A DNA stretch of 64,000 nucleotides, from contig NZ_POAF01000007.1 in assembly GCF_003309065.1 (NCBI RefSeq), positions 62,001 through 126,000 of the forward strand, given 5' to 3'. Within the stretch, counting starts at the first letter, position 1, and each line of letters begins with the position of its first letter. The position numbers and the translations under genes are program-made. Of this stretch, positions 1-8,817 are shown in pieces. Under the pieces are notes generated by a model. The model did no database searches. It saw nothing but the letters and a program-made list of their open reading frames with translations, and was not told the DNA's origin. This stretch comes from Glutamicibacter soli. Its GTDB lineage: Bacteria; Actinomycetota; Actinomycetes; Actinomycetales; Micrococcaceae.

Positions 1-276
1 ACCGACCAAAAGGATGTTCATTGATCCGTCGTCCGGGTCTTTGACCGGCCGGGCGTCCTCTTGCTCCTGAGTGAAGTTCAGTGCGACGGTATTGGTTTTC
101 GAGTTAAAAGCATGTTGCAGGTTGAAGAGATAATATCCTGCGCCCAAAGCCGCGACTAGAAGGACAGACAGTGTCGACAGAACTATGGTTCGTACGCGCT
201 TCTTCTTGCGTCTCGCAGCACCAAATTGCGCACTGCGCGAGATAAGGCTGTCCTGATTGGCATCGTTTGAGTTCAT
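1..276 (-). CDS. LCP (LytR-CpsA-Psr) family protein, N-terminal part only
   Basis: The reading frame starts at an ATG at 276 and runs off the window at base 1, so only the first 92 residues are present. The product has a basic cytoplasmic N-terminus (RRKKKRVR, about residue 24), one membrane segment (about residues 31-50) and then an extracellular stretch that ends in MNILLVG, the first strand of the LCP domain. This architecture matches the complete LCP protein at 7693-8751. LCP enzymes move lipid-linked glycopolymers onto peptidoglycan outside the membrane. It lies upstream of nothing visible here, and galU converges behind it on the same strand, which suits a cell-wall polymer role. The family call rests on the N-terminus only, because the catalytic Arg/Asp residues lie outside the window. 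Confidence 0.75.
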   Translation of the reverse strand, partial: MNSNDANQDSLISRSAQFGAARRKKKRVRTIVLSTLSVLLVAALGAGYYLFNLQHAFNSKTNTVALNFTQEQEDARPVKDPDDGSMNILLVG

Positions 277-340
277 TTCTACCCCACCGAGAAATATCCG
301 TCGAAGCCAACGGACCTTCCAGGTGACTTCGTGCAATCAA

Positions 341-382
341 AAAGACTACCCAAGATAAATGTGATTATCCTGAGTAGTCTTT
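341..382 (-). terminator. Rho-independent terminator after galU
   Basis: Read on the minus strand, an 18-base-pair stem (AAAGACTAC side at 374-382, matching side from 341) forms with only two G-U pairs. It is followed at once by a run of U residues. It sits just past the galU stop codon. Confidence 0.8.
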
Positions 383-390
383 CGTCAATT

Positions 391-1290
391 CTAGTCATCC
401 AACTCTGCGACAAATTCCTTTAGCCAGGTTCTCAAACCCTTGCCCAAGTCTTCGTGATCTACCGCGAGTGTAATGTTTGCCTGCAGATAGCTCAGCTTGT
501 CGCCGGTGTCATAACGGCGACCCCGGAATACGACAGCATGGACGCCGGCGCCTTCGCCTTCAGCGCTTGCAAGAACCTGAAGTGCATCAGTCAACTGAAT
601 CTCGTTACCACGGCCAGGTGCAGTATGCTCCAGAATCTCAAATACACGAGGATGTAGTAGGTAGCGGCCAATAACCGCAAGGTTGCTGGGTGCGTCCTCT
701 ACTGCTGGCTTCTCGACAAGACCGTTGACCGCGACGAAATTCTCACCATCTACGGACGAAACATCAGCGCAACCGTATGCACTGATTTGATCCGGGGCTA
801 CCTCCATGAGTGCAATGACGGATCCACCCGTCTTCTGTTGCACTTCAGCCATGACAGAAAGAAGCTCGTCACGCTCGTCGATAAGGTCATCGCCAAGAAG
901 TACGGCAAACGGTTCATTGCCTACATGCTGCTTTGCGCAAAGGACTGCGTGACCTAGCCCCTTCGGGTCGCCCTGCCTGACATAGTGGATATCACCCAAA
1001 TGTGTCGCTTCATGAATGGCATCAAGTTTCTTCTTGTCACCTTTCGCTTCCAACGAATACTCGAGCGACGGAACACGGTCAAAGTGATCTTCCAACGCGC
1101 GCTTATTGCGCCCTGTAATCATGAGCAGGTCAGTAAACCCTGCTTTAGCTGCTTCGGCGACCACGTATTGAATCGCTGGCTTGTCAACGACAGGAAGCAT
1201 TTCCTTCGGCATAGCTTTGGTGGCTGGCAGAAACCTTGTCCCGAGCCCTGCAGCCGGAATCACGGCCTTGGTGATTTGACGATGAGTCAT
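391..1290 (-). CDS. galU: UTP--glucose-1-phosphate uridylyltransferase
   Basis: This enzyme makes UDP-glucose from UTP and glucose-1-phosphate, the activated sugar for exopolysaccharide, teichoic-type polymers and, through GalE, UDP-galactose. The 299-residue length is normal for bacterial GalU. The nucleotide-binding signature AAGLGTRFLP is at residues 13-22, followed by PKEMLPVVDKP, and the substrate motif LVEKP is also present. The start is the ATG at 1290; no strong ribosome binding site is seen before it. It follows coaD on the same strand with an 83-bp gap and ends at a strong terminator. Its product would feed galE (25314-26381) and the polysaccharide genes from 44.7 kb onward. Confidence 0.95.
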   Translation of the reverse strand: MTHRQITKAVIPAAGLGTRFLPATKAMPKEMLPVVDKPAIQYVVAEAAKAGFTDLLMITGRNKRALEDHFDRVPSLEYSLEAKGDKKKLDAIHEATHLGDIHYVRQGDPKGLGHAVLCAKQHVGNEPFAVLLGDDLIDERDELLSVMAEVQQKTGGSVIALMEVAPDQISAYGCADVSSVDGENFVAVNGLVEKPAVEDAPSNLAVIGRYLLHPRVFEILEHTAPGRGNEIQLTDALQVLASAEGEGAGVHAVVFRGRRYDTGDKLSYLQANITLAVDHEDLGKGLRTWLKEFVAELDD

Positions 1291-1373
1291 TTGTGGGGCG
1301 ACCTATCAGAAGAAACGGGTAGTATTACAGATCAACAATCATATATCTACAGACTGGAAATACAAATTTCAGA

Positions 1374-1844
1374 TCATTTCCTTTGCAACCGTTTCATCAC
1401 GGCACGCGGGAAATATTCAGCAACATCGCCACCCAACGTCTGCACTTCCTTGAGAAGAGATGAAGAAAGATGGGTGAATCGAGTATCAGCCTGTAGGAAC
1501 ACGGTTTCGACGCCCGTCAAGTGACGGTTCATCGTTGCCATGGGAATTTCATATGCATAGTCAACCGTGCTTCGAAGGCCCTTGACGATTGCTTCGGCTC
1601 CCTGTTCCTTACAGAAGTCGGCAAGCAGTCCCTGGCCCATGGGAAGAGCTGAGACGCCACGGAGACCGCCGACCGTCTCCTCGACGATGGCGACTCGTTC
1701 CTCTTCGCTGAATCGGTAATTTTTTGAGTAATTCGTCGATACCGCAACGATCACTTCATCAAAAAGGCTGGCGGCACGAGCGATGATTTCAACATGACCA
1801 TTGTGAATCGGGTCAAAGGATCCTGGGCAAACGGCTCTACGCAT
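1374..1844 (-). CDS. coaD: Phosphopantetheine adenylyltransferase
   Basis: CoaD transfers AMP from ATP to 4'-phosphopantetheine, the penultimate step of coenzyme A synthesis. The 156-residue length is typical. The nucleotidyltransferase signature GSFDPIHNGH is at residues 8-17, with the conserved HNGH histidines, and the SSSLLKEV loop is near residue 126. In many bacteria coaD directly follows rsmD. Here the two are separated by a plus-strand pair of genes (1957-3944), so coaD must have its own promoter in the gap 1845-1956, which it shares with the divergent aminotransferase. Confidence 0.96.
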   Translation of the reverse strand: MRRAVCPGSFDPIHNGHVEIIARAASLFDEVIVAVSTNYSKNYRFSEEERVAIVEETVGGLRGVSALPMGQGLLADFCKEQGAEAIVKGLRSTVDYAYEIPMATMNRHLTGVETVFLQADTRFTHLSSSLLKEVQTLGGDVAEYFPRAVMKRLQRK

Positions 1845-1956
1845 ATGTTGAATGTATCAAGAAGTACCGGCCAAAACGTGAATTGCCGATAAACCCAAGT
1901 AACGAAGTGACGTTTCGAATACCCGACCGCTCCTGCCCCCGATCCATAATAGGTTT

Positions 1957-3165
1957 ATGAGCAACGATTTCACCCCTTGGCAGCGAACAGCACACGGCGC
2001 GAACCTCTTGGATACGACAGGCGCGCCGGGGGTGACGATCTTTGAAGAAATCACCGGACTAGCGAACAAGCACAATGCGCTGAATCTCGGTCAGGGTTTT
2101 CCGGATGCTGAAGGGCCGGAAGCCATTCGCCAAATCGCGCTGGATTCGATCGCTGAAGGAGCAAACCAATACGCTCCTGGTTCTGGAATACCAGCCCTCC
2201 GCCACGCCATTGCCGACCATCAAAGACGGTTTTATGGTCTCGATCTGGATCCGGAAACCCAGGTGGTCGTCACCACTGGAGCAACGGAGGCGATTGCTGC
2301 CGCGATTCTCGCCTTCGTTGGCCCTGGGGACGAGGTTGTCACGTTCGAGCCCTACTATGACTCATATGCGGCCATGATTGGGCTAGCGAACGCCAAACAC
2401 AATGTGGTCCAGCTGGAATTGCCAGACTTTCAACCAGATCTGGCCAAGCTCCGCGCCGCGGTAACCGACAATACGCGGATGATTATCCTGAACAATCCGC
2501 ACAACCCAACCGGTTCGGTGTTTGGCGACGACGTATTGAATGAGATCATTGCGCTGGCTCATAAGCATGACTGCATCATCCTTTCCGATGAAGTCTACGA
2601 GCACCTGACGTTCGGGCTTAGCCATGTTCCGGTCTCCACCTTGCCCGACGGATTCGAACGGACGATCACGATCTCTTCAGCGGGCAAGTCATTCTCGTTT
2701 ACCGGATGGAAAGTGGGTTGGGCTACCGGGCCCGAGAAGCTGATCACCGGCGTCAGAACAGTTAAGCAGTTTCTCACCTATTCGTCGGGGCCGGCGTTTC
2801 AACCAGCCGTGGCACAGGCGTTGTCGCTTCCAGACAACTTCTTCCAACAGTTTGCCGCCTCACTGAGTCACACTTGCGGGCTTCTGGCCGACAGCTTGGA
2901 AGAGTCGGGAATCCCTGTTTTCCGCCCCAGGGGAACGTATTTTCTTGTGGCCGATGTAAGTCAGCTGGGTTATCAAGACGCAACTGACTTAGCTCGGCTG
3001 CTCCCCGAGCGACTAGGAGTAGCAGCAATACCAATGTCTGTTTTTGTACATCCGGAAAATCGACAGGCTTACTCGTCTTTGCTGCGGTTCGCATTCTGCA
3101 AGAAGGAAAGCGTGATCATTGAAGCGGCCCATCGTCTGCGCGGCTTGTCGGAGCTGGCCCGATGA
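1957..3165 (+). CDS. PLP-dependent class I/II aminotransferase
   Basis: The 402-residue protein is a fold-type I aminotransferase. It has the substrate-pocket motif NLGQGFPD near residue 48, NNPHNPTG near residue 178, DEVYEHL near residue 215 and the PLP lysine in SSAGKSFSFTGWK near residue 247. The closest remembered relatives are the mycobacterial Rv0858c group, annotated as N-succinyldiaminopimelate aminotransferase (DapC), and kynurenine/methionine aminotransferases. The sequence alone does not separate these substrates, so no symbol is given. It is divergent from coaD and overlaps the next gene by four bases (ATGA), which suggests translational coupling with the spermidine-synthase-like protein. 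Confidence 0.85.
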   Translation: MSNDFTPWQRTAHGANLLDTTGAPGVTIFEEITGLANKHNALNLGQGFPDAEGPEAIRQIALDSIAEGANQYAPGSGIPALRHAIADHQRRFYGLDLDPETQVVVTTGATEAIAAAILAFVGPGDEVVTFEPYYDSYAAMIGLANAKHNVVQLELPDFQPDLAKLRAAVTDNTRMIILNNPHNPTGSVFGDDVLNEIIALAHKHDCIILSDEVYEHLTFGLSHVPVSTLPDGFERTITISSAGKSFSFTGWKVGWATGPEKLITGVRTVKQFLTYSSGPAFQPAVAQALSLPDNFFQQFAASLSHTCGLLADSLEESGIPVFRPRGTYFLVADVSQLGYQDATDLARLLPERLGVAAIPMSVFVHPENRQAYSSLLRFAFCKKESVIIEAAHRLRGLSELAR

Positions 3166-3944
3166 CTGGTGCGATTCAGAAGCGTTGGCTCGGATTCGTC
3201 CAAGAGCATGCAACAATCTACGATGACGACCTCGTACCCGGAGCAAAGATCCTAGCGATTGGCGGAGCGGAACAATCCCATGTGAACCTCGCCCACCCGG
3301 AAGAAATTTTCTATGAATATCTTGCCAGGATCGCGAATCACCTCAGGGTACTTCGAGAGCCGAGCGAACCGCTGCGGATGCTCCACTTGGGCGCCGGGGC
3401 GCTTACCCTCGCCCGCTGGGCCAGCGTAGTCTTTCCAACAAGTACGCACGTGGCCGTCGACATCGAGCGGGAGCTTCTCGATTTCGTGTTGACGCAGCTC
3501 CCGCTGCCGGTAAATTGTTCCCTCGAAACAATTGTCGCCGACGCTCGCGAGGTCCTGGCCAATCAGCTCGACGGCCAGAAATTCGATGTCATAATTGTCG
3601 ATATTTTCAGCGGCCCGGAAGCCCCGGAGCATCTAACCGTTCCCGAGTACTACTCGGAGCTGTTCGCGGCGCTTAACGACCAGGGGCTGTTGTTCATCAA
3701 CATTGGTGACGATCCGCCACTGGCGTTCACGGATCGGCAGGTAGCAGCGGCCCAACAAAGCTTTGCCTTTGTCATGTTGAGTTCCTCGCCTGAAATGTTT
3801 AGCAGGCGATACCCCGGAAACTCGATACTGACTGCATCCAAACAGCGTTTGGATGAGTCAAGCATCGCTCAATGCCAAGCGGCGGGACCCTTCCCGTCGG
3901 AGATCAAGCACTCACTCGGGCTGGACGGGTTCGGCAAACCATAG
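3162..3944 (+). CDS. Spermidine-synthase-like SAM-fold protein
   Basis: This 260-residue protein has a Rossmann methyltransferase/aminopropyltransferase core. The motif HLGAGALTLARW (about residue 75) forms the nucleotide loop, VAVDIE the acidic end of strand beta-2, and FDVIIVDIFSG (about residue 140) the strand beta-4 region seen in polyamine synthases. It lacks the full N-terminal beta-barrel of true SpeE, so it belongs to the broad spermidine-synthase-like group whose substrates are often unknown. Its start codon overlaps the stop of the aminotransferase (ATGA). Its last 33 bases overlap the 3' end of rsmD, which runs the other way. Confidence 0.7.
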   Translation: MTGAIQKRWLGFVQEHATIYDDDLVPGAKILAIGGAEQSHVNLAHPEEIFYEYLARIANHLRVLREPSEPLRMLHLGAGALTLARWASVVFPTSTHVAVDIERELLDFVLTQLPLPVNCSLETIVADAREVLANQLDGQKFDVIIVDIFSGPEAPEHLTVPEYYSELFAALNDQGLLFINIGDDPPLAFTDRQVAAAQQSFAFVMLSSSPEMFSRRYPGNSILTASKQRLDESSIAQCQAAGPFPSEIKHSLGLDGFGKP

Positions 3945-4505
3945 GTGCGTCTCCCCGTACTTCTTGTCGGCGAACAGCTGAACCATTTCAGGCCATACCG
4001 GTTCAGGAGACCGGCTGGAACGTTCAACGATAACTGTCGCATCATCGGCAAGCACCCGGGAAACTTTGTACAGCGTAGTTTCAAGCTCAGCTTCGGTCAA
4101 AGGATAGGGCGGGTCCAGAAAGACCACGTCGAAGGTTTTTCGAGGTGTCCGTGTTGGTTCGTCAAAGTAGCCATCAAGAACAGAATCGACGGATCCGCGC
4201 TGTACTGATGCCGTTTCGCTCTTCAGGGCCTTGTTGACCAAGGTTGCGTTCTGCTGGCACACGGACACGGCCTTGGGCGCTTTTTCGACGAGAGTCACTT
4301 GCCGGGCTCCCCTGCTCGCAGCTTCCAGCCCCAAGGCGCCGGATCCGGCGAACAGGTCAAGAACACGAGCTCCCTGCAGTATCTCCCAGCTCTCCAGCCG
4401 CGAGAATAGTGCTTCCTTCACCCTGTCGGTGGTCGGGCGCGTAGCGTCGCCGGGAACTGACTTCAGCGGGTTGCCGCCGGCCGCGCCGGCAATGATTCGG
4501 CTCAT
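3912..4505 (-). CDS. rsmD: 16S rRNA (guanine966-N2)-methyltransferase
   Basis: RsmD methylates G966 of 16S rRNA in the small ribosomal subunit using SAM. The 197-residue protein begins with the family signature RIIAGAAGG. It continues with the RPTTDRVKEALFSRL motif, the SAM-binding loop LDLFAGSGALGLEA (about residue 49) and the catalytic motif FLDPPYPL (about residue 129). It lies 18 bp downstream of recG on the same strand, the common recG-rsmD order. Its 3' end overlaps the convergent spermidine-synthase-like gene by 33 bp. Confidence 0.95.
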   Translation of the reverse strand: MSRIIAGAAGGNPLKSVPGDATRPTTDRVKEALFSRLESWEILQGARVLDLFAGSGALGLEAASRGARQVTLVEKAPKAVSVCQQNATLVNKALKSETASVQRGSVDSVLDGYFDEPTRTPRKTFDVVFLDPPYPLTEAELETTLYKVSRVLADDATVIVERSSRSPEPVWPEMVQLFADKKYGETHLWFAEPVQPE

Positions 4506-4523
4506 CGTTCTTGTAGCTTTCAG

Positions 4524-6713
4524 TTAGTTCTTGTTCAGGAATTCGCGGGTAGATTCGTCAACCCAATTCTTGGTCGCCGCCAGCAGCGCCGGATACTTTT
4601 CGTGCCATGACGGCATACCCATTAAGATCCGGACATCATCCCTGGCCTTTTCAATCAAGGCCCGGTCCTTGATGATGCTCAGTTCGCGAAGGGTGGATTG
4701 GCTTCCGGACTGCTGGACACCCAGGATATTTCCTTCCTTGCGTTCCGCGAGGTCTGCTTCGGCCAGTTCGAAACCATCGAGGGTGGATTCAATGACCCGC
4801 AGCCGATTTACCGACGGATGATCCGCATCCAGCCATGTTGACAGCAGGCACGTACCGGGCAGGCCGCCACGGCCTACACGGCCACGCAGCTGGTGCAGCT
4901 GCGAAATTCCGAAACGTTCGGCGTCCATGATCACCATCAGCGTCGCGTTGTGCACGTCCACGCCCACCTCGATGACCGTCGTTGAAACGAGGACGTCGAT
5001 GTCTCCCGAGGCGAACGCGTCCATGATCCCCTGCTTGTCCTCGGAATCCAGCTGCGAATGCAATCCCTGAACCGTGACCGAGTTGAACTCGGGCAAGCCG
5101 CCGAGCAATTCAAGCATCTTCTCGACACTCATCGACTGCGCAGAGGTATCCTCGTAGGTTGCCAGCAAGACGCCTTGCTCGCCAGCTGAATCACTGATGC
5201 GCGGACAGACAACATAGACTTGGTGGCCCTTCGCGACTTCTTCGCTGATACGCGTGTACAGGCGGTTCCTGTAGCCCGTGAGCTGCATCGGAACGATGTG
5301 GGTTGAAATCGGCGCCCTGCCAACGGGAAGATGCTTGATCGTTGAGGTCTCCAAGTCGCCGAACACCGTCATGGCGACAGTACGGGGAATTGGGGTCGCC
5401 GTCATGACCAGCGTGTGGGGTACCGAATCGTTGCCCTTGGCTCGCAGGGCATCGCGCTGCTCGACCCCGAACCGGTGTTGTTCGTCGATAACGACCAGGC
5501 CGAGTTCCGCGAACCTCACTTGTTCGCCCAGCAGCGCGTGGGTGCCGACAATCAGGCCGGTTTCACCGCTGGCGATCCCCAGCAGCGCTTCCCGGCGCTG
5601 GGCGGTTTTCGCAGAACCTGTCAGCAGTGCAACACCAGTTCCTTCCCCTTCGCCGAAGAGGCCAGGGTCGGCCAGCGAGCCGAGCATCTTGGTTATCGAA
5701 GCGTAGTGCTGTGCGGCCAGGACCTCGGTGGGTGCCAGCAACGCGGCCTGTCCGCCCGCGTCGATGACTTGGAGGATCGCGCGGAGCGCAACCACAGTTT
5801 TACCCGAGCCCACCTCGCCCTGCAGCAAACGGTGCATCGGGTGATTGAGCTCTAGATCCTGGCTGATCTCGAGCCCGACCTGCTGCTGGTCCTCCGTGAG
5901 AACGAATGGCAGCTGTGCATCGAACTTGTCGGCCAGCCCACCGGTGCGGCGGGGCCTTGCGATGGAGTGCTGGGTGCCTATCTGGCGGTTTCGTTCGGCA
6001 AGCGAGAGCTGGAGCAGGAATGCTTCTTCGAAGGCAAAACGTTGGCGGGCAACGTAAGCGTTCTTCAGCTCGCGTGGAGAATGGCGGTTGGCATAGGCCT
6101 GGTGCCGCAGGGGGTAGTGGTGGGCATCCAATAGCTCTTTCGGAAGAAACTCCGGGAGATTCTCTTCCGTCATCTGCTCAATGAGGTGTGCCATCAGGTC
6201 ACGGATCTTCTTGTTCGGCATTTTGGCCGAGGCCGGATAGATCGGGATGGGTCGAGGATCCGCCTGGGACGCCTCATCGAGTACTGCGTAGTCCGGCTGG
6301 TTCAGCTGAAGGTGGTCCTGGTACCAGCCGACTTTGCCGCTGAACATGGCAATGGTTCCGACCAGCAAATCCGTGCGTGCTTGATAACCGTTGAAAAACG
6401 TCATCTTCAGCTGCTGGCCGGCGTCGCCTAGCTCATCACTGACGGTGACTTCGAAGATGAATCCCTTGCGCGAGTGCATTTGACGCTGACTGATGTTGAC
6501 GACTTGCGCCACCACCGTGACGTGTTCATCAAAGGGAAGCTCCGCGATGGGTGTGAGTTCCCCTACCTCGACGTACCGCCGAGGAAAATGCCGGATAAAC
6601 TCCCCTACCGTGCCGTAGCCGAACGCTTTTTCCAAAGCCGTTGCGTTCTTGGCGCCGAGCATTTTGGACAGCGGCGAGTTCTCGAAATCTTGAATCGTAG
6701 TTTCAGCCGTCAT
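4524..6713 (-). CDS. recG: ATP-dependent DNA helicase RecG
   Basis: RecG regresses stalled replication forks and branch-migrates recombination intermediates. The 729-residue protein has the N-terminal OB-fold wedge domain (about residues 40-150). Two helicase lobes follow, with Walker A GEVGSGKTVVAL near residue 300, the DEQH box IDEQHRFG near residue 410, and TATPIPRT near residue 440. QLRGRVGRG (about residue 610) is motif VI. The start ATG at 6713 lies inside the end of the DAK2 gene, with an 11-bp overlap, so the two are probably translated together. Confidence 0.97.
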   Translation of the reverse strand: MTAETTIQDFENSPLSKMLGAKNATALEKAFGYGTVGEFIRHFPRRYVEVGELTPIAELPFDEHVTVVAQVVNISQRQMHSRKGFIFEVTVSDELGDAGQQLKMTFFNGYQARTDLLVGTIAMFSGKVGWYQDHLQLNQPDYAVLDEASQADPRPIPIYPASAKMPNKKIRDLMAHLIEQMTEENLPEFLPKELLDAHHYPLRHQAYANRHSPRELKNAYVARQRFAFEEAFLLQLSLAERNRQIGTQHSIARPRRTGGLADKFDAQLPFVLTEDQQQVGLEISQDLELNHPMHRLLQGEVGSGKTVVALRAILQVIDAGGQAALLAPTEVLAAQHYASITKMLGSLADPGLFGEGEGTGVALLTGSAKTAQRREALLGIASGETGLIVGTHALLGEQVRFAELGLVVIDEQHRFGVEQRDALRAKGNDSVPHTLVMTATPIPRTVAMTVFGDLETSTIKHLPVGRAPISTHIVPMQLTGYRNRLYTRISEEVAKGHQVYVVCPRISDSAGEQGVLLATYEDTSAQSMSVEKMLELLGGLPEFNSVTVQGLHSQLDSEDKQGIMDAFASGDIDVLVSTTVIEVGVDVHNATLMVIMDAERFGISQLHQLRGRVGRGGLPGTCLLSTWLDADHPSVNRLRVIESTLDGFELAEADLAERKEGNILGVQQSGSQSTLRELSIIKDRALIEKARDDVRILMGMPSWHEKYPALLAATKNWVDESTREFLNKN

Positions 6714-7671
6714 GAATACAAAGATCGGTCACACTGATGTTTACCGGGTTGCCCTGTTGTCGAATGAGGTCCAAGGCCGCTTCGGGATCCTCCACGTGCA
6801 CGTGCACCCGCCATCGGTAGGTGTCCTCTTCAAGCTGGTTCACCGGGGACATGATTACCGAATTACCCAAAGCATCCAGTTGGCCTCGAAGTGTTGCCGC
6901 GCCCAAGGCATCCAGCGTTACCGTGCACATAACTTCCACACCCTCGATTTCCTCGAAATCGAAATGCACATGCGGATCTTGAACGCTGTAGCCGTGGAAT
7001 CCCTCGTAATCGTCGAACTCCGTGCGTTCGTTGCGGATGGCGGCGCAAAGCTCGTCGACGATAACCAGCATGCCGACAGCTCCTGCGTCGACAACACCGG
7101 CTTTGACCAAGCTAGGCAGGGTGCTTTCTGTGCCCTTGACAGCCAATCTGGCGGCTTGCGTCATTTGCGTCAGCAAGGTGTCCAACGCGGCACGGCTGTC
7201 TTTGTCGACTTTCAGGTGCATCAGCGTGGAAGCCGCGGCCAAGGCCAGCGCATTGATCACGGAAAGCATGGTGCCTTCCACTGGCTCGCTCAGCGCCGAC
7301 CAGGAACGAACCTTCGCCCGTTCGAGACCCAGTGCCAGCAATGGTGCTGTCAGCCGTTCCTGGCCCTGCCACGGCTCGCTCAGTCCGCTGAGGAAGACAG
7401 CGAGCAAGGTTCCCGAGTTGCCGCGCGCGGACTCCATGGCGGCGCGCGCGGCAACTTCTAGGAATCCGCCGATGTCATCGCTTTCCAATTTGCTGACGGC
7501 ATCATGACCGGCACGTGCGGTCAGGTACAGGTTGCTCCCGGTATCACCGTCGGCAACTGGAAAAACATTGATGGCATTGAGCCGATCTGAATGATTGCCC
7601 AGGCTCTTGACACTGCGCGCAAGCCAATGGCGAATTGCGCGAACTGAAGTATCAAGTTTCTGGGTGGTCAT
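6703..7671 (-). CDS. DAK2 (DhaL) domain protein, short FakA-like form
   Basis: The N-terminal domain has NVFPVADGDTGSN (about residue 35), the Mg-ATP binding motif of DhaL/FakA kinases. It is followed by the ARGNSGT motif (about residue 83). The C-terminal part (about residues 225-322) resembles the middle FakA domain, with a VHVHVEDPE strand. FakA phosphorylates fatty acids held by FakB proteins and is about 550 residues long; this protein has only 322 and lacks the last FakA domain. The ATG at 7671 was chosen because AAGGAA lies nine bases before it, while an upstream TTG at 7689 has no such site. Linkage to recG is common for this family. No FakB gene is in the window. Confidence 0.8.
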   Translation of the reverse strand: MTTQKLDTSVRAIRHWLARSVKSLGNHSDRLNAINVFPVADGDTGSNLYLTARAGHDAVSKLESDDIGGFLEVAARAAMESARGNSGTLLAVFLSGLSEPWQGQERLTAPLLALGLERAKVRSWSALSEPVEGTMLSVINALALAAASTLMHLKVDKDSRAALDTLLTQMTQAARLAVKGTESTLPSLVKAGVVDAGAVGMLVIVDELCAAIRNERTEFDDYEGFHGYSVQDPHVHFDFEEIEGVEVMCTVTLDALGAATLRGQLDALGNSVIMSPVNQLEEDTYRWRVHVHVEDPEAALDLIRQQGNPVNISVTDLCIHDG

Positions 7672-7692
7672 AAAGAGTGGTTCCTTCAATGG

Positions 7693-8751
7693 TTACTGAG
7701 ACAGGTCAGTAGATGCTACGAATTCGTCAACCGTATCGTTCTGGAGTGCTTCTCCAAACTTGTTAATCGTATCCATATCTGGGATGACAATCGACTGTCC
7801 ATCGGCCGAACGGCCAGGACCGTTGTTTGGCAGGGTGAAGAATTCCATATCGCTGGTGCTGATATTGATCATCGACGAAGCGATTTCAACTACCTTGCCT
7901 GCATCCAGCGTGTCGTCAACGGCTACGAATGGTGCGAATTCGCTGACCACATTTTGAATCTTCACCGGGTTCGTCAGAGTGTCCTTCGACAAGATCTGGC
8001 CAAGCAGCGCCTTGACGAACAGCTGCTGGTTCTTGACGCGGCGGTAGTCGCTGCCGCCGGGGCCGGTGAACGCCTTGCGCTCGCGTACGAAGGCCAGGGC
8101 TTCTTCACCGTTGAGCTTCTGCACGCCTTCCGGGAAGTAGAAGTTCTTATTGTGTATTGGACGGAAAGCAATCGGGTTGTTGATGGTCACGCCGCCAACA
8201 GCGTCCGTCAGTCCCTTGAATCCTTCGAAGTCAACGGAAGCCACGTGGTCAATTCGAACGCCGAAAAGGCCTTCCAGAGTCTCAACGGCCTTGGCTACGC
8301 CACCGTTCGCAAATGCACGGTTGATTTTTGCTTCACCAATGCCGGGAAGATCCAACCAGGTGTCACGCATAATCGACGTCACGAAAACACCGGAACGGTC
8401 CGACGGGATATGCACAAGCATCATGGTGTCGGAACGACCGCCATTGGGCAGGGTGGCGAAATCATCGTCCTGCTCGTCGCTGTCGCGTTGCGCACGGGTA
8501 TCGCTGCCCAGAAGCAGGATGTTCAGCGCATTCTCGGATTCCTTCTTGACTTCCGGACGAGTTTCCTCGGCAGGGAAGGCGTTTTCAAGTTTCTGGCTGT
8601 TGTCATCGAATGTACGTCCGAGATTCCAGGCGTATCCACCAGCGACAAGTGCGGCGATCACCACCAACGACAGGATGCTCAGAAGGACTACTCGCCCGGT
8701 TCGCTTCTTCTTCTTCGTGCGCGAACGCGTTGGCTGTTCTTCGAATGACAT
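7693..8751 (-). CDS. LCP (LytR-CpsA-Psr) family glycopolymer ligase
   Basis: The 352-residue membrane-anchored protein has a basic N-terminus (TKKKKRTGR), one membrane helix at about residues 20-43, and an extracellular LCP domain. LCP landmarks are ILLLGSDTR (about residue 79), GGRSDTMMLVHI (about residue 104), SIMRDTW (about residue 125), KINRAF and a later YFPEGVQKLNGEEAL-type region with VRERK. The conserved Arg/Asp residues that bind polyprenyl pyrophosphate are therefore present. The family transfers wall polymers from lipid carrier to peptidoglycan. AAAGG six bases before the ATG supports the start. A 21-bp gap separates it from the DAK2 gene. With the partial gene at 1-276 it makes two LCP proteins within 9 kb. 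Confidence 0.92.
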   Translation of the reverse strand: MSFEEQPTRSRTKKKKRTGRVVLLSILSLVVIAALVAGGYAWNLGRTFDDNSQKLENAFPAEETRPEVKKESENALNILLLGSDTRAQRDSDEQDDDFATLPNGGRSDTMMLVHIPSDRSGVFVTSIMRDTWLDLPGIGEAKINRAFANGGVAKAVETLEGLFGVRIDHVASVDFEGFKGLTDAVGGVTINNPIAFRPIHNKNFYFPEGVQKLNGEEALAFVRERKAFTGPGGSDYRRVKNQQLFVKALLGQILSKDTLTNPVKIQNVVSEFAPFVAVDDTLDAGKVVEIASSMINISTSDMEFFTLPNNGPGRSADGQSIVIPDMDTINKFGEALQNDTVDEFVASTDLSQ

Positions 8752-8817
8752 ATGCTACCTTTCACAGATTCAACTCAATACATCTTATCTTTCAGATTCG
8801 CACGGTACGCTTACAAC

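Noticed and set aside
1957-3165. Calling the aminotransferase dapC
   Set aside because: The similarity to the Rv0858c group is strong in motifs, but substrate is not fixed by these motifs and no lysine genes are adjacent.
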